A stretch of DNA of 17,981 nucleotides. It comes from CAYUYV01 sp964449455 (GTDB lineage Bacteria; Pseudomonadota; Alphaproteobacteria; JAJFIK01). The DNA lies in NCBI GenBank assembly GCA_964449455.1, contig CAYUYV010000104.1, positions 1 through 17,981 of the forward strand. The letters are read 5' to 3'. Shown here in pieces: positions 14,727 to 17,981 of this stretch. Within the stretch, counting starts at the first letter, position 1, and every line of letters begins with the position of its first letter. A model generated the notes under the pieces. The model had not been told where the DNA came from, made no database searches, and worked only from the letters and a program-made list of their open reading frames with translations. The translations under genes and the position numbers were made by a program.

Positions 14727-14848
14727 GCGCTTTAATCCCCTCATTTTTCTCATGAAACGATCGCCGCGCAAATTCGCCGCCTGATTGCCTGATACGACCA
14801 ATGCGCGAGTCCCACAGCGGAACAGTTTAGGGCAGAAATGAGACAGCT

Positions 14849-14895
14849 GCGTGACACCCCACGGGCATGAGGGACTTAGCCCCTGCCCGTCACGC
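14849..14895. promoter_or_regulatory. Nested inverted repeats in the receptor/alr divergent region
   Basis: ACGGGCA (14861-14867) and TGCCCGT (14884-14890) are a perfect seven-base inverted repeat. GCGTGAC (14849-14855) and GTCACGC (14889-14895) are a second, overlapping the first in its right arm. The two stems compete for GT at 14889-14890. The region lies 120-170 bp upstream of the receptor start and could be an operator or a switching leader. No clear promoter was recognised in 14727-14933. Confidence 0.4.
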
Positions 14896-14933
14896 GAACG
14901 TGTTGTGGATGGGGTTCTGGGACCGGCTTACTG

Positions 14934-15033
14934 NNNNNNNNNNNNNNNNNNNNNNNNNNNNNNNNNNNNNNNNNNNNNNNNNNNNNNNNNNNNNNNNNNN
15001 NNNNNNNNNNNNNNNNNNNNNNNNNNNNNNNNN
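14934..15033. other. Assembly gap of 100 N
   Basis: Exactly 100 undetermined bases, a placeholder for unknown length, in the spacer between the receptor gene and alr. Its right edge is a 19-bp tandem repeat, so repeat copies have probably been lost from the assembly. Confidence 0.98.
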
Positions 15034-15077
15034 GACAGGGCGTGCCAGGACAGACAGGGCGTGACGGGGCAGACAGG
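15034..15077 (+). repeat. 19-bp tandem repeat at the right edge of the second gap
   Basis: Units at 15034-15052 and 15053-15071 both begin GACAGGGCGTG and end CA, differing at four positions between. A third, partial unit GACAGG starts at 15072. The array begins exactly at the gap edge, so more copies probably lie within the gap. Confidence 0.85.
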
Positions 15078-15116
15078 ATGGGTGATGGCGCGCGCGCTGC
15101 GTGCTAAGACCAAGCC

Positions 15117-16289
15117 ATGACAATACCGCCCCATGGTCCCGCCGCCGCCTCCCCTGTGCCAACGCCCGATCCCGCGCTTGCGGGCCCCGGCGCATGGCTG
15201 ACTATTGATCTTGATGCGATCGCGGCAAATTACGGCCTGTTGAAACAGGCAGCCCGAGGCGCACGCACCGCAGGCGTGATCAAGGCCGACGGCTACGGCC
15301 TGGGCGCGGTTGCGGTTGCCCGGCGTCTGGCGCGCGAGAGCTGCGACCTTTTTTTCGTCGCCCATTTGAGCGAAGCACTGACCCTGCGCCGGGACGGCGG
15401 CCCGCTTCTGGAGCGGGCCGAGATTGCTGTTCTCAACGGCGTGCCCCCTGGCAGCGAGCGCCTGGCCATTGGCCAACGGATTATCCCTGTTTTGAGCGCG
15501 CCAGAGGCTGTGGTGGCCTGGGCGGACGTCACGGGCGGACCCGGCGGGTCCCAGGCCCCCGCCTTTGTGCAGATTGAGACGGGCATGAACCGGCTTGGAC
15601 TGACCGCTGATGATGTCAGCGCTGTCCGGGGCCGGATCGAGAGCCTGGCGCTGGCCGGGATCATGTCCCATCTGGCCTGCGCGGACGATCCGGACCATCC
15701 GCTGAATGCCCGCCAGATCGCCCGCTTTCGTGACCTGGCCAGCGGTCTGCCGCCTGCGCCGTGGAGCCTTGCAAATACCGCCGCCGCCCTGTCCCAGCCC
15801 GATACCCTGTTCGATCTGGTGCGCCCTGGCATCGGCCTTTATGGCGCCAATCCGTTCTCCAAACGGCCCAATCCGTTAATGCCCGTGGTTGAACTGCATG
15901 CCCGAATCCTTCAAACGCGCCGAATTGACAAGGGCCAGACCGTTGGCTACGGAGCGACCTATGAAGCAACAGGTCCGGGCCGTCTCGCCACGCTGTCGGT
16001 GGGCTATGCGGACGGTTTCCTGAGGGCAGGTGGCGGCCGGGGCATGGCTTATGTCCCAACCTCCAAAGGCCCGGTTGCGGCGCCGGTCGTGGGACGAATC
16101 TCGATGGATCTTGTCAGTGTCGATGTGACCGCGGCCCCTGAAGAAGCCACGCGGGTCGGCGATACGGTCATGTTGATCGGCGGGCCGGCGGATGTGGACA
16201 CGGTGGGCCGAGCCGCGGGCACACTTGGCTATGAAATCTTGACCAGTCTGGGCCAGCGCTATGCCCGGACCTATCTCGGGGGCGAGTGA
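15117..16289 (+). CDS. alr: Alanine racemase
   Basis: Alr is a pyridoxal-phosphate enzyme that converts L-alanine to D-alanine for peptidoglycan. In this 390-residue protein the cofactor lysine is Lys56 in AGVIKADGYGLG, and the second catalytic base is Tyr278 in TVGYGATYEA. Family segments FVQIETGMNRLGL, SHLACADDPDHPLN, RPGIGLYGANPF and SVGYADGF are all present. GRISMD carries Ser where many have Cys. The length is normal, with about 25 extra Pro/Ala-rich residues in front of the fold (WLTIDLDAIAANY). The ATG at 15117 has no Shine-Dalgarno, and GCTAAGAC just upstream resembles an alphaproteobacterial -10, so a very short leader is possible. mlaE follows after 9 bp. Confidence 0.96.
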   Translation: MTIPPHGPAAASPVPTPDPALAGPGAWLTIDLDAIAANYGLLKQAARGARTAGVIKADGYGLGAVAVARRLARESCDLFFVAHLSEALTLRRDGGPLLERAEIAVLNGVPPGSERLAIGQRIIPVLSAPEAVVAWADVTGGPGGSQAPAFVQIETGMNRLGLTADDVSAVRGRIESLALAGIMSHLACADDPDHPLNARQIARFRDLASGLPPAPWSLANTAAALSQPDTLFDLVRPGIGLYGANPFSKRPNPLMPVVELHARILQTRRIDKGQTVGYGATYEATGPGRLATLSVGYADGFLRAGGGRGMAYVPTSKGPVAAPVVGRISMDLVSVDVTAAPEEATRVGDTVMLIGGPADVDTVGRAAGTLGYEILTSLGQRYARTYLGGE

Positions 16290-16298
16290 GGAAAACCC

Positions 16299-17102
16299 AT
16301 GACCCAGGGACAGCCTGACGCACCAGCGCCCCTCAATCCCTTCGCGATTATCGGCGCCATTACGCTGACCTTCATGGAACAGGTCGGCCAGCTCGCCCGC
16401 TTCACGCTGGATGCGCTTGTGGCCTGTGTCCGCCCGCCCATCTATATGGCGCTGATCGTCCAGCAGATCATGCGCATCGGCTATTTTTCCCTGCCCGTGG
16501 TCGGGCTGACGGCCCTTTTTACAGGCGCGGTGCTGGCTCTTCAGATCTATATCGGGGGTTCACGCTTTAATGCCGAAAGCATCGTGCCCAGCATTGTGGT
16601 GCTCGGCATCACGCGCGAGCTCGGGCCTGTTCTTGCCGGCCTGATGGTGGCAGGCCGCGTCAGCTCGGCCATTGCCGCGGAAATCGGCACCATGCGCGTG
16701 ACCGAACAGATTGACGCCTTGCGGACCCTGTCGACCAATCCGTTCCAGTATCTTGTGGCCCCTCGCCTCATCGCCGCGACGATCTCACTGCCTGCGCTTG
16801 TGCTCATCGCGGATATCATCGGGGTGATGGGTGGCTGGCTGGTCGGGACTCAGTCCCTGGGCTTTTCCTCCGGGCCTTACCTGAAAAACACCATCGACTT
16901 TCTGGAGATCGGTGATGTCACGTCCGGCCTGACCAAGGCGGCCGTGTTCGGCTTCGTCATCGCGCTCATGGGCTGTTACAACGGCTATTACAGCAAGGGC
17001 GGCGCGCAGGGTGTGGGCTCAGCGACGACCTTTGCCGTGGTGAATGCGTCGATCCTCATTCTGGCGACGAATTATCTGCTGACATCTCTTCTGTTCTCGT
17101 GA
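16299..17102 (+). CDS. mlaE: MlaE-family lipid ABC transporter permease
   Basis: MlaE is the inner-membrane permease of the Mla system, which moves phospholipids between the inner and outer membranes and maintains lipid asymmetry. The 267-residue protein has five or six hydrophobic helices. The family hallmark is ITRELGPVLAGLMVAGRVSS followed by AAEIGTMRVTEQIDALRTL at about 107-145. The C-terminal helices include KAAVFGFVIALMGCYNGYY and NASILILATNYLLTSLLF. It is slightly longer than E. coli MlaE (260). The ATG at 16299 has GAGGA six bases upstream, overlapping the alr stop. The ATPase follows after 66 bp. No MlaD is visible in the window, so the substrate-binding subunit is probably encoded elsewhere. 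Confidence 0.93.
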   Translation: MTQGQPDAPAPLNPFAIIGAITLTFMEQVGQLARFTLDALVACVRPPIYMALIVQQIMRIGYFSLPVVGLTALFTGAVLALQIYIGGSRFNAESIVPSIVVLGITRELGPVLAGLMVAGRVSSAIAAEIGTMRVTEQIDALRTLSTNPFQYLVAPRLIAATISLPALVLIADIIGVMGGWLVGTQSLGFSSGPYLKNTIDFLEIGDVTSGLTKAAVFGFVIALMGCYNGYYSKGGAQGVGSATTFAVVNASILILATNYLLTSLLFS

Positions 17103-17130
17103 GGGAATGGTTGTTTTCCTGAGGGAACGG
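17100..17130 (+). repeat. 11-bp direct repeat between mlaE and mlaF
   Basis: TGAGGGAATGG (17100-17110) and TGAGGGAACGG (17120-17130) match in ten of eleven bases with a 20-bp period. The first copy contains the mlaE stop codon and the second repeats it just downstream. Confidence 0.7.
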
Positions 17131-17168
17131 CCCTAAGCCGCGCCCGAAACACCGCGAAAGCCTTTGCC

Positions 17169-17981
17169 ATGGCCCGTGCCGATGCTTCATCCGGACCTGC
17201 AGCGCCTGTTGAGACACCCAAGATTGAGCTCAACTGCGTCTATAAGAGCTTCGGGCCGAAAAAGGTCCTGAACGGACTGACCCTGTCCGTGGAGCGCGGC
17301 CATTCCCTGGTCGTCATCGGCGGTTCCGGCACCGGCAAATCGGTCATGTTGAAATGCATTCTGGGCCTGCTCCAGCCCGATGGTGGCTCGATCAAGGTGG
17401 ACGGGGCAGAGACCACGGCCATGGGCGAGCGGGAACGTGTGCAGATGATGGGCAAATTCGGTATGTTGTTTCAGGGTGCCGCCCTGTTTGACAGCCTGCC
17501 CGTCTGGCAGAACGTGGCCTTCGGTCTTATCCGTGCCAAGAACATGAACCGGCGCGATGCACGGGACGTGGCGGTGGATACCCTGGCCAAGGTGGGTCTG
17601 GGCCCGGAGGTCGCCGAGCTTTTCCCGGCCGAATTGTCCGGGGGCATGCAGAAGCGGGTGGGTCTTGCCCGTGCCATTGCCACCCAGCCTGAGATTATCT
17701 TTTTCGACGAGCCCACCACGGGCCTCGACCCCATCATGGCCGATGTCATCAATGATTTGATCGTCGAGCGGGTCCAGGAGCTTGGCGCCACGACCCTTTC
17801 CATCACCCACGACATGGCCAGCGCCCGGAAGATCGCCGACGATATCGCGATGATCTATCAGGGCCGCATCATCTGGCGCGGCCCCGCTGCCGAAATCGAC
17901 AGCTCCGGCAACGACCACGTGGACCAATTCATCCACGGCCGCGCCGAAGGCCCAATCCACGTGGAAGGCGTGCGGGGATAA
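17169..17981 (+). CDS. mlaF: MlaF-family lipid ABC transporter ATPase
   Basis: MlaF is the cytosolic ATPase that powers the MlaE permease. The 270-residue protein carries a complete ABC set: Walker A GGSGTGKS at 51-58, a Q-loop in MLFQGAALFDSL, signature LSGGMQKR at 156-163, Walker B IIFFDEPTTGLDP with Asp180 and Glu181, and the switch His214 in SITHDM. LFQGAALFDSL and GLDP are characteristic of the MlaF group. The stop codon is the last three bases of the window, so the gene is complete. The ATG at 17169 has only a weak purine run upstream. In related genomes radA often follows, outside this window. Confidence 0.95.
   Translation: MARADASSGPAAPVETPKIELNCVYKSFGPKKVLNGLTLSVERGHSLVVIGGSGTGKSVMLKCILGLLQPDGGSIKVDGAETTAMGERERVQMMGKFGMLFQGAALFDSLPVWQNVAFGLIRAKNMNRRDARDVAVDTLAKVGLGPEVAELFPAELSGGMQKRVGLARAIATQPEIIFFDEPTTGLDPIMADVINDLIVERVQELGATTLSITHDMASARKIADDIAMIYQGRIIWRGPAAEIDSSGNDHVDQFIHGRAEGPIHVEGVRG

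Overview
The window looks like the chromosome of a GC-rich alphaproteobacterium. The evidence is the gene order rpsF-rpsR-DUF2232-rplI-dnaB with fabD-fabG-acpP divergent on the left and alr-mlaE-mlaF on the right, an arrangement familiar from Rhodospirillales and relatives, plus the alphaproteobacterial insertion near the C-terminus of DnaB. A large Oar-like TonB receptor and a TPR/2OG-oxygenase protein would suit Kordiimonadales- or Sphingomonadales-like lineages, but the order cannot be fixed from this sequence. Two 100-N runs (3778-3877, 14934-15033) are assembly gaps of unknown true size.

Layout. 1-274: end spacer after acpP with a five-copy 17-bp tandem repeat; the edge carries a Shine-Dalgarno that probably belongs to a gene (fabF expected) starting at or just beyond base 1. 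275-2425 (minus): fabD, fabG, acpP, fatty-acid synthesis. 2426-2861: divergent control region with a good rpsF promoter, inverted repeats and a candidate S6:S18-type leader hairpin. 2862-5672 (plus): rpsF, rpsR, a DUF2232 membrane protein and rplI, closed by a strong terminator at 5691-5727. 5728-6002: dnaB control region with two facing DnaA-box-like sites and a long leader hairpin. 6003-8520 (plus): dnaB, then an ATP-grasp enzyme 4 bp behind it. 8614-14726 (minus): an Oar-like TonB receptor, its terminator, a TPR/2OG-Fe(II) oxygenase protein and an EamA-type permease. 15117-17981 (plus): alanine racemase, then MlaE permease and MlaF ATPase of a lipid-transport ABC system.

How it fits together. 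The outer blocks are housekeeping: acyl-carrier-protein chemistry, small- and large-subunit ribosomal proteins, the replicative helicase, D-alanine for peptidoglycan and outer-membrane phospholipid trafficking. The 7603-14726 stretch separates dnaB from alr, which are usually close in this synteny group, and looks like an accessory insertion. Its receptor, oxygenase and permease genes are co-oriented and may form one envelope-linked functional unit, although a strong terminator lies between the first two.

Two themes run across the window. First, both ribosomal proteins flanking the operon carry unusual low-complexity tails: (GDR)n on bS6 and a poly-acidic tail on bL9. Second, almost every intergenic spacer holds a short tandem duplication of a different unit, and both assembly gaps touch such repeats. 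No RNA gene, IS element, prophage or CRISPR array was recognised.
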